Shown here piece after piece: positions 45,125 to 56,075 of a stretch of 64,000 nt of DNA. Numbering within the stretch: the first letter of the stretch is position 1; each line of letters opens with the position of its first letter. The translations under genes were made by a program, and so were the position numbers. Source of the DNA: Hyphodiscus hymeniophilus (lineage: Eukaryota > Ascomycota > Leotiomycetes > Helotiales > Hyphodiscaceae); contig VNKQ01000015.1 of the NCBI GenBank assembly GCA_016508695.1, positions 744,001 through 808,000 of the forward strand. Direction: 5' to 3'. Below the pieces are notes generated by a model that was not told the DNA's origin, made no database searches, and saw only the letters and a program-made list of their open reading frames with translations.

Positions 45125-46795
45125 TCAGACTTTCGCTTTCTTTCGGAGCATACCAGCTGAGAGAACATTGACTTCAGGTGTTCCACCATTCGTAGACGGA
45201 GTCAACTGTTCCTTTGGCTCTTCGATGCCACCCTTTCTCTTCTTTCTAACCAACCCTATATTCAGAGTATTGACGCCAGCAGCCCCAACTACATTCTGAG
45301 CTTCAGTAACCTTCGTACCGGTAATAGTCTGACCCCAAAATTCCTTCATCGGACCCCAAGCTCCATATCGGACTTCGTTGATCCATCGGCTTGAGCTTGA
45401 AGTTGCCAATTCAAGGTTGGCAAAATCGAGACGAAGCAGTAATTCAGTGATTCGTTTGTAATCCGTTTCTTCCACAATGACTTGTCCTCGACCTCCAGAT
45501 TTCCATGAATAATATGCGGTACTTTCGGGTTTGTCGAGGAGGTAATTCTTATTCTCGGTTTTGATGCGTGGCTGTCGAGCAACTATAGGGCCGGACAGTT
45601 TCTTCCTTTTGGCCGTGTGAGGACTAGATGAGGGAAGAGACTGCTCGGAGATAATAGGAACGTCTCGCTCATGTTCGTTGATGGGTAAGCTTAAGGGTTG
45701 TCCCTGACTAGATGTGTAAAAAGAAGTCGCAGGTGTAAACACGGGGGAGGCTGAGCAGGAGGACTTAGCGTCCAATATCTGACTATCCAAAGTCATAATT
45801 GTTGTCTGGCTATCACCAGCGACTGACTCAGTAGGTTGAAGACGTGGAGATGGTGTGAAAACTATCCAAATAAACCCCACTAGGCGTCCTGCAGAACATT
45901 CCTGTCGGAATGCCATCATATCCCAAAATTGGTCAATCGATTTAACGCTCTTCCATTGTCCACTGTCTGAGTTCTGGCCTTTACTGATCTCCTCGTCAAG
46001 CTCATCTAAATATCTTGATTTTGGATCATCGGGAAAATGAGGGACAAGACATCGTGGAGGAATGTCGCCGGAATACCTGGAAATCTTCTGAAGAGGGTGA
46101 CCAATCGTCCATTGGGCTTTTGTTCCTCTCGGTAAATAAGATCGAGTTTCGTGAGTATCGACACCCGGCACAATCAGATATCCGTTCACGGCGTCCCAAT
46201 GTGAGTCTGAGGGGGCGCTTTCAACCAGAGGATTAAGAACCCTACACCACCACCGAACTAATCCCCTATCATCCAGCACATGTTTCCCACTGTATTCAAT
46301 GCTCCCTGGAAAGAGGTATTGATCTTGCGCTCGTGCAAAGAGGGATAGAACGCTTCGAATGTTTGGTCTTTGGCGTTGTTCGAGCAGATGGCGGAGGAAT
46401 GTTGCACTGATTTCTCGTAGAGGGGAAGGAGTTCCTTTTGGCAACTTCAAAAGGTGCAAGTAACCTGTAGAGTCCGCTTTTGAGACGAAAAATGTCGTAT
46501 CGTATGCAGTGGAGTATATCAGGACTTCTATAGCAAAGACCAGGACATCCGTCTTCTCAGCAAATCCATCATGGGCACTGGCTCGAATGGAAGCAGAGAG
46601 AAAGTGGCTTTCGCAATACGTTCGATCTTGGCGAGCTCCTGGTGGTGCAGAATATAATGCAGACGCCTTTGTCGGCGGAGTTGAGAGGTGATAGATGTTG
46701 AAATTGATATCCTTTGGAAGCACACTGGCAAGTTGCTGTAGCAAAATGGATGAAGCAATTAATGCATTGGGAGTATGGTTCTCCCGAGCGGCCAT
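45125..46795 (-). CDS. RTT109: Histone acetyltransferase RTT109 (KAT11)
   Basis: A single open frame of 556 residues from ATG 46795 (the open frame runs a few codons further upstream without an ATG). The N-terminus LQQLASVLPKDINFNIYHLSTPP followed by CESHFL and VLVFAIEVLIYST matches the Rtt109 opening strands. LVRWWCRVLNPLVE and TKAQWTIGHP lie in the catalytic core, and SVKSIDQFWDMMAFRQECSAGRLVGF closes it. An insert of about 130 disordered residues follows. Two Lys/Arg clusters at the C-terminus (RKKRKGG and RKKAKV) look like nuclear signals. Rtt109 acetylates histone H3 Lys56 (and N-terminal lysines) with Asf1 or Vps75 during replication and repair. Divergent from the mL57 gene. Confidence 0.93.
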   Translation of the reverse strand: MAARENHTPNALIASSILLQQLASVLPKDINFNIYHLSTPPTKASALYSAPPGARQDRTYCESHFLSASIRASAHDGFAEKTDVLVFAIEVLIYSTAYDTTFFVSKADSTGYLHLLKLPKGTPSPLREISATFLRHLLEQRQRPNIRSVLSLFARAQDQYLFPGSIEYSGKHVLDDRGLVRWWCRVLNPLVESAPSDSHWDAVNGYLIVPGVDTHETRSYLPRGTKAQWTIGHPLQKISRYSGDIPPRCLVPHFPDDPKSRYLDELDEEISKGQNSDSGQWKSVKSIDQFWDMMAFRQECSAGRLVGFIWIVFTPSPRLQPTESVAGDSQTTIMTLDSQILDAKSSCSASPVFTPATSFYTSSQGQPLSLPINEHERDVPIISEQSLPSSSPHTAKRKKLSGPIVARQPRIKTENKNYLLDKPESTAYYSWKSGGRGQVIVEETDYKRITELLLRLDFANLELATSSSSRWINEVRYGAWGPMKEFWGQTITGTKVTEAQNVVGAAGVNTLNIGLVRKKRKGGIEEPKEQLTPSTNGGTPEVNVLSAGMLRKKAKV

Positions 46796-47028
46796 GTTCA
46801 AGAAACATACCAAAATATTGAGGTCATGGTCGGCGATATGTAAAGTCGAAGATGATGTTGGTCTTACACGCGACGAGGAGACGCGCTTGGCATCGGCAAG
46901 CTCGTTTATTACTGTAGTGTGTTTAGCGTCAAATATTTTGAATCTCAGAGCTTCATCAACGACAAGACTCCAGATCGCCCAAGTTCACCCTTTTTACGCC
47001 AATTACAGGACGCATCAAGTGAGGGACG
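46796..47028. promoter_or_regulatory. Bidirectional promoter RTT109 / mL57
   Basis: 233 bp between divergent starts, so both promoters overlap here. No TATA box seen. Confidence 0.45.
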
Positions 47029-47900
47029 ATGGCTTCAAAGCCCGCAAGTCAGTCATTTCGAACAATTGCAGCGCGTAAACGGCCAACCTGCCAATTTGCG
47101 AGCTCATCATCGCGATTACCCGTACAACACTTCTCCGTAACCTCTTCCAGATCAGAAGCCCAGTATGAGAACGAACAAGCAGCGCGGCCAAGATGGTCTT
47201 ATACACCCCAGAAGATGACCGCTCCCTACCCAACACAAATCAAAGATCCAAACAAAGCATGGCAGTGCAATAATGATCCAGCAAAGTTAGACCGATTCTA
47301 CAACACGTTCCTAGGACGAGGAGGAGACAGCGTACTCACAGAGGAGGTAAAATGGCTTGCGATTACACACAAAAGCTTCGACCAGGGTCGGAGAGGTTTC
47401 AATGATCGTCTGGCCTTTTTTGGTGAGTTGAGATTATGGTTCACGATGAAGCGCATACTGAGCAATACAGGACGCCGAATTTTAAATCTACAAACCACTT
47501 TATCACTACTACATTCACCGGTGGCTACGCAGACGCAGTCATTACCGGACCCTCAAGATGAGAGTCAACCATTTACACATCCTGCGTTGGACGGTTTAGC
47601 AAACTTGAGCGATGTACAGATCACGGAGATTTTGACGAAAAAGAGGCTTGCTAGATTGGCAACGCAAATGGGAATGCCAGAAATTATGAGGTGGAAACCG
47701 AAAGATGTGTGCTAAACCCTCACAACTTTTGACATGTAACTGACGACGCATAGCCACAAAATCTGGAAGGTTCCGGTATCGAAGCGGTCCTTACCACGAC
47801 GATGTATGCGGTGGTGGGTGCGATAGCTTTACAGAAGGGAGGCGACGTGGCCGCACAGGTGACAAGAGAGAGGATTTTGAAACCACTTGGCATATCATAG
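47029..47900 (+). CDS. MRPL15: Mitochondrial large-subunit ribosomal protein mL57 (RNase III-like fold)
   Basis: Exons 47029-47422, 47471-47706 and 47754-47900 give 258 residues. The N-terminus is Arg/Ser-rich, a mitochondrial presequence. WLAITHKSFDQGRRGFNDRLAFFGRRILNLQ, read across the first intron, is an RNase III-type helix set without the catalytic acidic residues. The C-terminal exon has NLEGSGIEAVLTTTMYAVVGAI followed by LQKGGDVAAQ, the usual end of the family. mL57 is a structural protein of the fungal mitoribosome large subunit. The last donor is GTGTGC; reading through it would stop after three residues. Confidence 0.9.
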
Positions 47901-48281
47901 CGACTTGCGGGGCATGGACAGAGCTGTTGTAGAATATTGTACAATACGTGGGACATCTCAGACTGTTCGTGTATCAAAGTGTCAGAAATGGTCATCAGAT
48001 GTGGCCGGAACTGCAAACCCTTCGAACCCCCCATTTTATTCATCTTTGGGAGCCAAGGGCCAAACTTTATTAGCCTCGCTGTCGAGCCATATTTATCCTG
48101 CAGGTTTGCGAGTTCGAGTCATGTCCAAGTGGCACAGAACGAGGAGAGCGGCAAGTTCTTCAAGTATGCACTTTCTGCAAGTATTACAACAGCCTTATTG
48201 CTAATTTGGACTTGTACTCACTGACTGCACATTTTCGAGAGTGTCCAAGGACGAATCCTACTTTGCCAAGTTCTTTTCAAC
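47901..48281. other. Intergenic gap
   Basis: 381 bp between mL57 and the coiled-coil gene, same strand. No feature identified. Confidence 0.4.
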
Positions 48282-49220
48282 ATGGCAGAGCCTGCGCCCT
48301 TGCCCCTCCCACCACCTGCCGGGCAGGAAGCAGTCTATGATCACATTAATGATCTTCGACAGTTTACTGGAGCCAATGGTCCCAATCGGATTTCGGTCAC
48401 AGCATTTAGGACCAATACTAACAATACACTGGCAACCCACGATGGAATCCTTGCCCACCAGGAACAGCTGCTTGATGACTTGGCTCCCCGAATAACATCT
48501 CTCGAAGGCTGGGAGAATGTAGCCGTCCCACAACTTGAGGCATTGGGCGACTGGAAGACCAAAGCCATCCCACAACTCAATGGACTCGGAGACTGGAAGA
48601 CCGAAGTCGTCCCACAACTCAAGGGACTCAGAGACTGGAAGACCGAAGTCGTCCCACAACTTAAGGGACTCAGAGACTGGAAGACCGAAGTCATCCCACA
48701 GCTCAAGGGACTTGGAGATTGGAAAGCTAAAGTAGAACCACGACTGGCAAAACTGGAAGGCCAAGCTGAAAAACATGACAACTGGAAAAAGAGTACGGAT
48801 TCCGAGCTTCGGGATTTGCAAACAAGCAAACTTCCCATCAATGTTTATCAGGAGGACAGAAATCGCTTCCACAACGGCATGCAAACTCTAAAGCAAGAGT
48901 TTACAGATTTCAAAGGTGGAGTTACGTCTGAGGTCTCGCCACTCAAAAACCACCTTGACACTCTCGAGGGTAAAATCACCAATCTGGAGAAAAGAGTTAC
49001 AGAGCATGATGGGAAACTCAAAACCAATGACAATGAGTTTAGTAAGGTCAGGAAAGAGATCAAAGACGGTAACGACAAACTAAAAGACCGAATCAAAGAG
49101 CAAGGCGAAAAGATGGGGGCAGGGCTCGAGCAGATTATTGGCTTACTCAACCCAGATGCTGGGGGGCTGTTCGTCTCCCAAATAACATCAACTACAAATC
49201 CCCCGGAGGTATCAACATAG
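48282..49220 (+). CDS. Coiled-coil protein with a 14-residue tandem repeat
   Basis: 312 residues, no intron. A Pro-rich start (MAEPAPLPLPPPAG) precedes a helical region. Residues 76-159 are six tandem 14-residue units of the form GDWKTEVVPQLKGL. The Trp, Val-Pro-Gln and Leu positions are constant, and two central units differ by one or two residues only. Residues 160-290 are a long charged coiled coil (LDTLEGKITNLEKRVTEHDG and similar). The frame stops at 49220, just after a GGGGGG run (49161-49166). One more G would let the protein continue to 49609 (see next entry). I know no family for it. Heptad-like spacing suggests a self-assembling rod. Function unknown. Confidence 0.7.
   Translation: MAEPAPLPLPPPAGQEAVYDHINDLRQFTGANGPNRISVTAFRTNTNNTLATHDGILAHQEQLLDDLAPRITSLEGWENVAVPQLEALGDWKTKAIPQLNGLGDWKTEVVPQLKGLRDWKTEVVPQLKGLRDWKTEVIPQLKGLGDWKAKVEPRLAKLEGQAEKHDNWKKSTDSELRDLQTSKLPINVYQEDRNRFHNGMQTLKQEFTDFKGGVTSEVSPLKNHLDTLEGKITNLEKRVTEHDGKLKTNDNEFSKVRKEIKDGNDKLKDRIKEQGEKMGAGLEQIIGLLNPDAGGLFVSQITSTTNPPEVST
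48507..48758 (+). repeat. 42-bp in-frame tandem repeat, six units
   Basis: Units start at 48507, 48549, 48591, 48633, 48675 and 48717, each exactly 42 bp. The third to fifth are nearly identical in DNA, the outer two more diverged, as expected from unequal crossing-over or slippage in the middle of an array. Confidence 0.95.
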
Positions 49221-49612
49221 CCAATTGCAGCGAATTCAGTGTTCACGCACCAGATTGCACTCGTCGCAATGAACCAAGCCCTTACAATGGCGGCAACTAC
49301 AACGGTCCCTGCTTCATGATGTGCAATTGTCAGTACTCCCCTGCGTATGGCATGCCAAGAGCAAGGTTCCTAGCACCGCCAATCACATATGATCCTGGGA
49401 GCTTCGAAAGTCACATAAGCTCTAAGTCCGGCTCTGCTTCGGGAAACTCGAATTACAACTACACGCCAAACATCCTCCTCGAGTTGGCTAGGGAGGGTGG
49501 TGGTGGGCTTTTTAGTAAGCCGAAGAAACATAACCTGCTCGTTGAAATGGGTCGAGGTGGAGGTGGCGGTGGCAGCGGTAGGGCAAGGCATAGGTCAAGG
49601 AATGGTTGAGCT
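49221..49612 (+). other. Possible C-terminal continuation of the coiled-coil gene in a shifted frame
   Basis: In the frame reached by adding one G at 49161-49166, the reading stays open through 49609. It encodes a Cys/Asn/Tyr-rich part (NIANCSEFSVHAPDC, PCFMMCNCQYSPAYG) and a Gly/Arg-rich tail (GRGGGGGGSGRARHRSRNG). It starts within the previous gene without its own strong start, so a shared gene with an indel is likelier than a separate one. Alternatively it is non-coding. Confidence 0.35.
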
Positions 49613-50148
49613 GTGTCGTCAGGAGAGATTGGATGTCTGACTTGGGATATGCATAGAGATTGGGTATTGATGCTCATGTCTTGCTTTTTTCGTTCGTCAC
49701 TAGATCGTTGTATTTTGGATCCAGAGCTGGATTACTTCTTCAATGATATCAGTCTATCCTCAGTTGAACTGTTTGTGGTATTGGATTTTTGCTGCGCGAT
49801 CTTCTCTGTGACCTACTTCATTCTGAGGCATGTCTTAACTTATTAGACTTCAAGCCTCTGCGAGATTTCCAGACGGCGCCGAAGGATATTCAAGAGTTTT
49901 CTTCCAGTACAAAGCACGATATGGGGTCTAGCTTGGTGATTGTCTGAAAAAAGATCTTGGTACAGTCTCTAGAGTTGATAGTATCTTCTGCCATCCCCAC
50001 AAGTCACGCGAATTTTCATGTGATAATTCTGCTGCCAGACGCTCACAAATCGTTGCCTAAAGCCACTGCCCTTGCGCTTCTATCTACACGGTGGCTGTAT
50101 CTGCACACCTCTTGCGTTCGATGTATTACTTGGTCTTCTGCCAGTATA
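49613..50148. other. Convergent intergenic gap
   Basis: About 540 bp between the coiled-coil gene and the SAP-domain gene stop. Nothing recognisable. Confidence 0.4.
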
Positions 50149-51683
50149 CTAGTACCGATATCTAACTTCAGGAGGTGTACTTTGCTCGTCAGTACGAGGT
50201 CTCACCCGTCGCCCTGTGGCATCGGCATCATCATCATCGGTTACACTCCGGTCCCTTTTGCTTCCTTGTCCTTGCTGACCATGATCGCCTTCATCGCCAC
50301 TGCTTAAGTCAATTATTTCGCCTCCGGGGGGCAAATTGGGTTCCTTGGTTCCTGTCTTCTTTTTAGGTTCCTCTACAGGATTATTGGCAGCGTTCATCCT
50401 CCTGGCTTGGGCTCTTGTAAGGTTTTTCCTAGGCTTGTGCTCAGGATCCCAATCGTGCGTGCTAAAGTGTCGATTCCAGAGATCCAGCCGGATTTTAGCA
50501 AGAGCCTTGTCGCCGATAAGCCAAGCCCATGGCCTATTCAAGGCGGGCGTCAGGTGGTCACTACTAACTATTCCTGACCGCTGCTCGACGTCCACTATGC
50601 ACACTTGTCTTTCATCATCGTCTATGCCAGGGTTGCCTCGTACTACAAAAACCAGTTCACCGTCCTCAAAATTGGCCGCATTCCCTTCTGTGCGTATGCC
50701 GCCCTCAACGCGCGCAAATGGGAGAGGCACGCCCTCCGCGTAGAAATGAAGACTGGAAGGTAATGACCATGGCATGTATATTCGCTGGAGCATCCGAGAG
50801 GGACATCTATCTACCCAGGCTCCGTTTTCTAGGCGGACCATTATATGAAGGAGGGTAGGGTTGAGGGTCTTTGCCATTGATAGAACGTAGGAGCCAATTA
50901 GACGGTCTGGAACTGTTTTAGGGAGAGGGATATCTCTACCGCACTTATCCACATTGTGTCGCCCGCGGTATATTTCGAAATTTCTAGTGACTAAATTGAT
51001 TAACTTTTGTTTACCATGTCGAGCAATGCTTGATTACCTTTACCCTCATCCTTTTCTTCCTCTTCCAAGTTTACGGCCTGCGGAGGGGCAGCTGCTGTAT
51101 CCTTTTGTTTGGATTTTCCCTTGGCGCTGTGCCCACCGGCATCAGGCGCTGGCACATTGGCAGGTCCGGAAGCAGGTTCGTTATCTCCTGACTCCGACTC
51201 AGACAATATCTCGTCACGACGATCGTGGAATTCCTGTTGTATGTGCGGGGCGTAATATTCGCGTAAGAGTTTGAGAGCGGCACGTTTGCTTGATGCCACA
51301 TCTTCACTCACATATATGCCTCGACGACTGAATTCGGTGAGCAGTTCATCAAGATGGAAATGCTCTAGCGGCTCAGGTAGTTGGTATCGTCTCCCTTCGT
51401 TGTTGCGGGACCTCTCAAGGAGTGCGGCTCTCGTTGCTTTATCCCTTTTCGTTGGCGTCACCTCTTTGTAGAAAGCCTTGAGGCGGGCTGCAAGTATTGC
51501 TTTGCTTCCACTGGTGCTCAAATCTCGCCGCTGAAGCTCTTCTTTAAGCTGTCTCGCCGAAAACCACTCCAGGGGCAACCTGAAGTGACTCTCAACCATT
51601 TTTAGGTTCTTCCCCCTGTATGCCTGAGTTCTATGTACTTCCCTGCTCGCAGCCCGCCCATCTTCGGGATCTGCTTTGGGCAT
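50149..51683 (-). CDS. SAP-domain protein, two exons
   Basis: Exons 51683-51044 and 50990-50149 give 493 residues. A SAP motif lies at about residues 36-71 (LPLEWFSARQLKEELQRRDL, then SGSKAILAARLKAF), the helix-loop-helix that binds AT-rich DNA in chromatin and repair factors. A second, weaker SAP-like helix pair may sit near LDELLTEFSRRGIYVS. An acidic Ser/Glu linker is followed by an ordered C-terminal region (IYMPWSLPSSLHFYAEGVPL, then ELVFVVRGNPGIDDDERQVC). The end is a disordered basic tail, including IIDLSSGDEGD, which resembles a SUMO-interacting motif. The donor may instead be 6 nt further downstream (51038); both keep the frame. Function unknown, probably nuclear. Confidence 0.65.
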
Positions 51684-52409
51684 CTTGGCTTTGAATGCAG
51701 GTCGATTGTAGGACGATTGTAGGACGAATGAAAGAATCTTTTAGGCTCGTGGCTTGTTGAAGATGGAGTATATGTATTGCTTTAAACTTTAAAGCAGACT
51801 GGGAACGAGTCTCGAAGATAATTGCTTTTATTAAGTTGTTTGAGCAATTGGTTCGCAATGACTGCTTTAAATGGGTACCAATGTCGAAGTCTTTAGCTAA
51901 TAAAGAAAACATAGATATTAGCAATAATAAAGAAAAATCCCTCTTTGGTTAAGGAAAGCCGGATTCGGACTCATAAGCGAGCAATCTAAGGGCTCTTCTT
52001 TCATAGAAATTAGAACAGACATTGCATGAGCAGACATGAAAGACTAGTCGTCTGCTTTGTTGGAAGATTGGAATGTAGCCTACTATGAGCCTAGGTCGAA
52101 CTCCGTAGTTGTGGAAATCCAAAGGCAGACTCATCGACGGTCAAGGCTCAAATTTCAATATCAAGTCACAGAGTGTGTTTCACGTTTTAAAATGCACGCC
52201 TATGGTTCCACTTGCGCGGGCTATTTTCGGCACTGGCCGCAAATGGGAGCGTTGCGCGGTTGATCAGGTTGAACACAGAGAATTGCTCATCCAAAATACA
52301 CACGTGGTTTAATATTCATTGCTCGGTGGCTTCTCAGATGGTTCACGCATCGAGCGTGAATCGAACAAAGAATAAAGTGACAAAGAACGAACGAACTCGT
52401 TGCCTTTAT
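51684..52409. other. AT-rich intergenic region
   Basis: 726 bp, AT-rich around 51770-51950. It has a short direct repeat GATTGTAGGAC twice near 51707-51728, just upstream of the SAP gene. No gene seen. Confidence 0.4.
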
Positions 52410-53821
52410 TCATATTTCCTTCACAGGTTTGATGACAAATCCAGCCCTTGGAAAATGGACAGTGACATTGATGGGAGATGAAACGCCACCGATATCCTCG
52501 GGCTTGATAACGACTTCTTCAGGAGACATCGCTAGCAGCGTTCCAAAAGTTGGACTATGAATGTCAGCTCTGTATACCGGTCTGGGAAGTAGTTGGAAAC
52601 ACTGACTCATCTTTCCCCGTATCATCTGGAACCACAGAAACTCTCGTACCAAGTATCAGTCCATTCTTCTCATCTAATTCCTCGTAACTGCGATTTACTG
52701 TTGGTAATAGATTTCCTCCCTCGGTTCTGTTTTCCGAGCTTCGCAGTTGCTCAAGGACGAGTGATATATCCTCAGGAGTCGAGGCCAGTCTTTCTGTCGA
52801 CGGTAGACTATTGACGAAACCTCGGAATGCATGAAACCATTTATGAAGCCCGGGATATCTGTCTTTATTGAAAATGCCAACAGCCCCTTCGGTATCAGTA
52901 TCTTTGGTACCGCCACCGGTTAGGTCTTCGATCCCACGACCAGATGCGATATCGATGCCCCAGTTTAGCTGATTGTAGAAGGATATATCTGCTAGTGAAG
53001 GGAAAAGTGTTGAAAATACCCATTTCGATGAATCGTTATGAAAAAGCGGCTCGAGCATTGACTTATCTCAAGACGTTAGGCTTTGAGAGTGGTACGAATG
53101 GGAGCCACAAACAAGATGCGTATCCAGACTTGAGTAATTTCTCGGCACCTTTGCTTCCAGCTTATCAGGGTCAAGCTTGTGGCCGATTAAACCTCCTCGA
53201 TCTTTGCCGAAGCTTGTTCTCCAAACACTGGCAGGAATCATGCCTGTCGTGACCCGATAGAAAGGTCCCTAAGATTCAGATCGTCATTGGTACAACATCC
53301 GTTGTGAAATTATGAGTACCTACTGTAATCCAATAATTCGCAAATACCCTCATGATTGGTCTGTAATTTCTCCCATCGGCTGCAGGTGGGTAGATGGATC
53401 CATAGCCCGTAGAGGATGGGAAACTATGCTCGAGTGCTTCCGCAATGATCGAGGAATCGCAGTAGAGCGAGAGTGAAGTAAGTACTTGTAACAACCTATA
53501 ATGGACAACAGTCTAGTACTTACATTTTGCCCGATTGTACACACAGGGATTTTTCGGTATGTCAAATGGAAGTTGTCACGAAGGAGAGGTCTTGGAAGCA
53601 TGCTGGGAACTTTGACAAAGGCTGAAGCACGTGAGCTATAGATCTAGATAGTGTAGATAGAGAACACCAACTGTAAGGAATCTGCTTGCATCGCAAAACC
53701 AATCTAATCTTCTGTGTGAAGGCTGATGCTGTTGTGAGGTCAGTGCCAGGCACCAACTTGTAAGAGATAGAGGATATATACAATCGTATCCAAAGAGAAT
53801 CACGGCACGCGGCGACGTCAT
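52410..53821 (-). CDS. Glutathione S-transferase-like protein, seven exons
   Basis: Exons 53821-53782, 53728-53672, 53621-53524, about 53464-53324, 53268-53113, 53061-52607 and 52554-52410 give about 363 residues. The N-terminal thioredoxin-like domain reads ILFGYDSSAFTQKIRLVLRCKQIPY, then TFVKVPSMLPRPLLRDNF, YRKIPVCTIGQN and YCDSSIIAEALE. A helical GST-C domain follows, with DTHLSMLEPLF and WVFSTLFPSLADISFYNQLNWG. This is the fungal GST-like family whose substrates are mostly unknown. The junction between exons 3 and 4 is odd: the donor GTAAGT is good, but no AG lies directly before YCDSS in the right phase. Either that acceptor was lost or an extra short stretch is included. The other junctions are normal. 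Confidence 0.75.
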
Positions 53822-54681
53822 TGTCAAATTTCAAGATATAATGCTAGAGTTTTTCAGTTCAGCTATGAAATTCACATTGAGTTCTCCCTAAGTTCTGTTG
53901 GATCCCGGGAAATAGCCTCCCCTGCTCCGGTGCTCGTACCGATTGATGCTCGATTCAGTGGAGTTTTCAGGAGCAGAAGTGCGAGTACATTGGAAACCAA
54001 TGGGTAGATTAGTTTCAGCATGGCTACTATCTTTCCTTTCTCACGGACGGATTACGTATAATAAAGCACGAATCGAAAAGAAGTAGAAGTTGTGGGATGA
54101 AAATGACTTGAATATGGTATTGACTTTAGCCGAGGCTCTCTACATATAGGTATTCTTGCCTTAGGAACCAGGCTCTGTAGCCAGCCGTCGTCAGATCCTC
54201 GGATCCGAAAAAGGGGTTGGTGGATGCCGAGATATCCCACCGCCGCTTTATCTTTATGTCCCGTGAGCTGTGCTGATATGGAAGTCCTTCACCCTCCAAA
54301 GATCTTTGCTGTGATTTAAAACAGCGACGCACTCGGTAAACACAACACCGGATCGGGATCCCACGACGGCTTCCACAACCGTGTATTACCTCAGCATTAT
54401 ATCTGCTTTGTGAAAACCTCATCATGTTTGATATTCAAAATGGTCCGCTGAAAAAGCTCGGGAAATGATTGGATTGAAAGGAGTTATGATTGGAAATATT
54501 GTAGGTAAGTCGCGTTCTGCCTCCTGGCCAGACAGTAAGTATATAACACCCATCAATTGCCTCTCAAAAGTCTTCACATCAACACTGCATTTACACTTTC
54601 GTTCCACACTCTAAGGAATTCAAAATCGCAAAACACTCGAGCCACTATCCTAGCCCAACTCTGCCCATACTGTTCCTCAAA
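53822..54681. promoter_or_regulatory. Divergent promoter region, GST-like / NmrA-like
   Basis: 860 bp between divergent genes of possible detoxification or redox function. C/T-rich before 54682. No gene seen. Confidence 0.4.
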
Positions 54682-55652
54682 ATGGTCGTAATCAAGAACG
54701 TCGCTCTCATCGGAGTAAGTTCTCCACCAAATATCACAAACTTCTACCATCGAACAAAGCTTACTTTACACAGGCAACCGGCGCCCTCGGAGAACCAGTT
54801 CTAGATGCCATTGTCAAATCGGGCAAATTCAGCGTGACCGTCCTCGCCCGGTCGGCGTCGAAAGCCGCTTTCCCCTCATCAGTCAAGGTCGCCACCGTCG
54901 ATTACAGCGACGTCGCCTCACTCACCGAAGCCTTCCGTGGGAACGATGCCGTCGTCTCCACAGTCGGAACCCCAGGTCTCCAAGGCCAAACCATCGCCAT
55001 CGATGCCGCCATTGCGGCTGGAGTCAAGCGGTTCCTGCCCTCAGAGTTCGGATCCGACCTCGGCAATCCCAAGACCGCTGCTCTACCAATATTTGGATAC
55101 AAGGTCCACGTCAACAAGTACCTCGAAGAGAAAGTCGCCGCGAATCCCGACTTCGCCTACACCCTCATCCGCAATGGTGCCTTTTTGGACTGGGGTCTCG
55201 ACATGAACTTCTTGCTCGACATGAAGTCTGGCAAGCCTGCTATCTACGACGGTGGTGATCAACTGTTCAGTACCACCACCTTGAAATCTGTCGGCCAAGC
55301 TGTAGTTGGCGTCTTGACACATCCGGACGAGACGAAGAACCGTGCTGTGTATGTCCAGGATATGCTTATATCCCAAAACAAGCTCTTAACCATCGCAAAC
55401 AAGATTGCTCCAGAGAAGACGAAGTCGTGGGAGCCTGTTCCGAAGTCTCTTGCGGCAATTAAGAAAGCTTCTGACGAGGCTCTGGCGAAAGGCCAACACT
55501 CTATTGAGGTCATGGTCCCATATATCTTTGTATCTCTTTTTGGGGAGGGATACGGCGGGCGCATGGAGAAGACTGACAATGACCTGCTTGGTGTTGCTGG
55601 AGATAAGACTGATGCGGATGTTGAAGGTATCATGACGCCTTTGTTAAAGTAA
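54682..55652 (+). CDS. NmrA-like / isoflavone reductase-like NAD(P)-binding protein
   Basis: Exons 54682-54714 and 54774-55652 give 303 residues. MVVIKNVALIG-ATGALGEPVLDAIV, read over the intron, is the Rossmann GxxGxxG motif. VTVLARSASK follows, where the Arg suggests NADPH preference. DAVVSTVGTPGLQGQTIAIDAA then AGVKRFLPSEFGSDLGN is the hallmark of the isoflavone reductase/NmrA group. The lysine in FGYKVHVNKYLEE sits where the catalytic Lys lies in plant relatives. Fungal members include redox sensors and reductases of phenolic compounds. Substrate unknown. Normal length and no signal peptide. Confidence 0.9.
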
Positions 55653-56075
55653 AGAAGTCAAATTCCCCTTTTCTCATCGAGTAGTTAAAGGGTAGCTAAG
55701 AGAGAATGCACGAAAGCTTAAGATCACGTGCTACGAACCATATGATATTCAAACCCAGAGTGAATGGCCAAACATTGGATTTTAGTGAGGAATATAGTAA
55801 CAAACGCCGGAGGTCATAGTGAGATAGCAGAAGCCGGCAGGAAAGGGACTTGCAAGTGTCTCCAGTCTCCTCACGGATGACATGATATTATTTTGCTGTA
55901 GAAACCAAGAGGCGGGGTATCTTAACAACTATTCATGCCAAGAACAGTCAATGACGAGTTTGCCAGCTCCCGAATCCAATCCACGGTCACACCCAGATCT
56001 AAGTGAACTCCATTCCAAGCCCAATTCTAAGCACAAGCCAAGCCTGATCTCCGACCTATATCTATCTCTCTATTT
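55653..56075. other. Convergent intergenic gap
   Basis: 423 bp between the NmrA-like and ABC transporter stops. A CACGTG lies near 55724. Nothing else seen. Confidence 0.4.

Noticed and set aside
48258..48884. 208-codon minus-strand frame with its own repeats
   Set aside because: The repeats simply mirror the 42-bp array of the plus-strand coiled-coil gene, whose coiled-coil heptads and start context are better.
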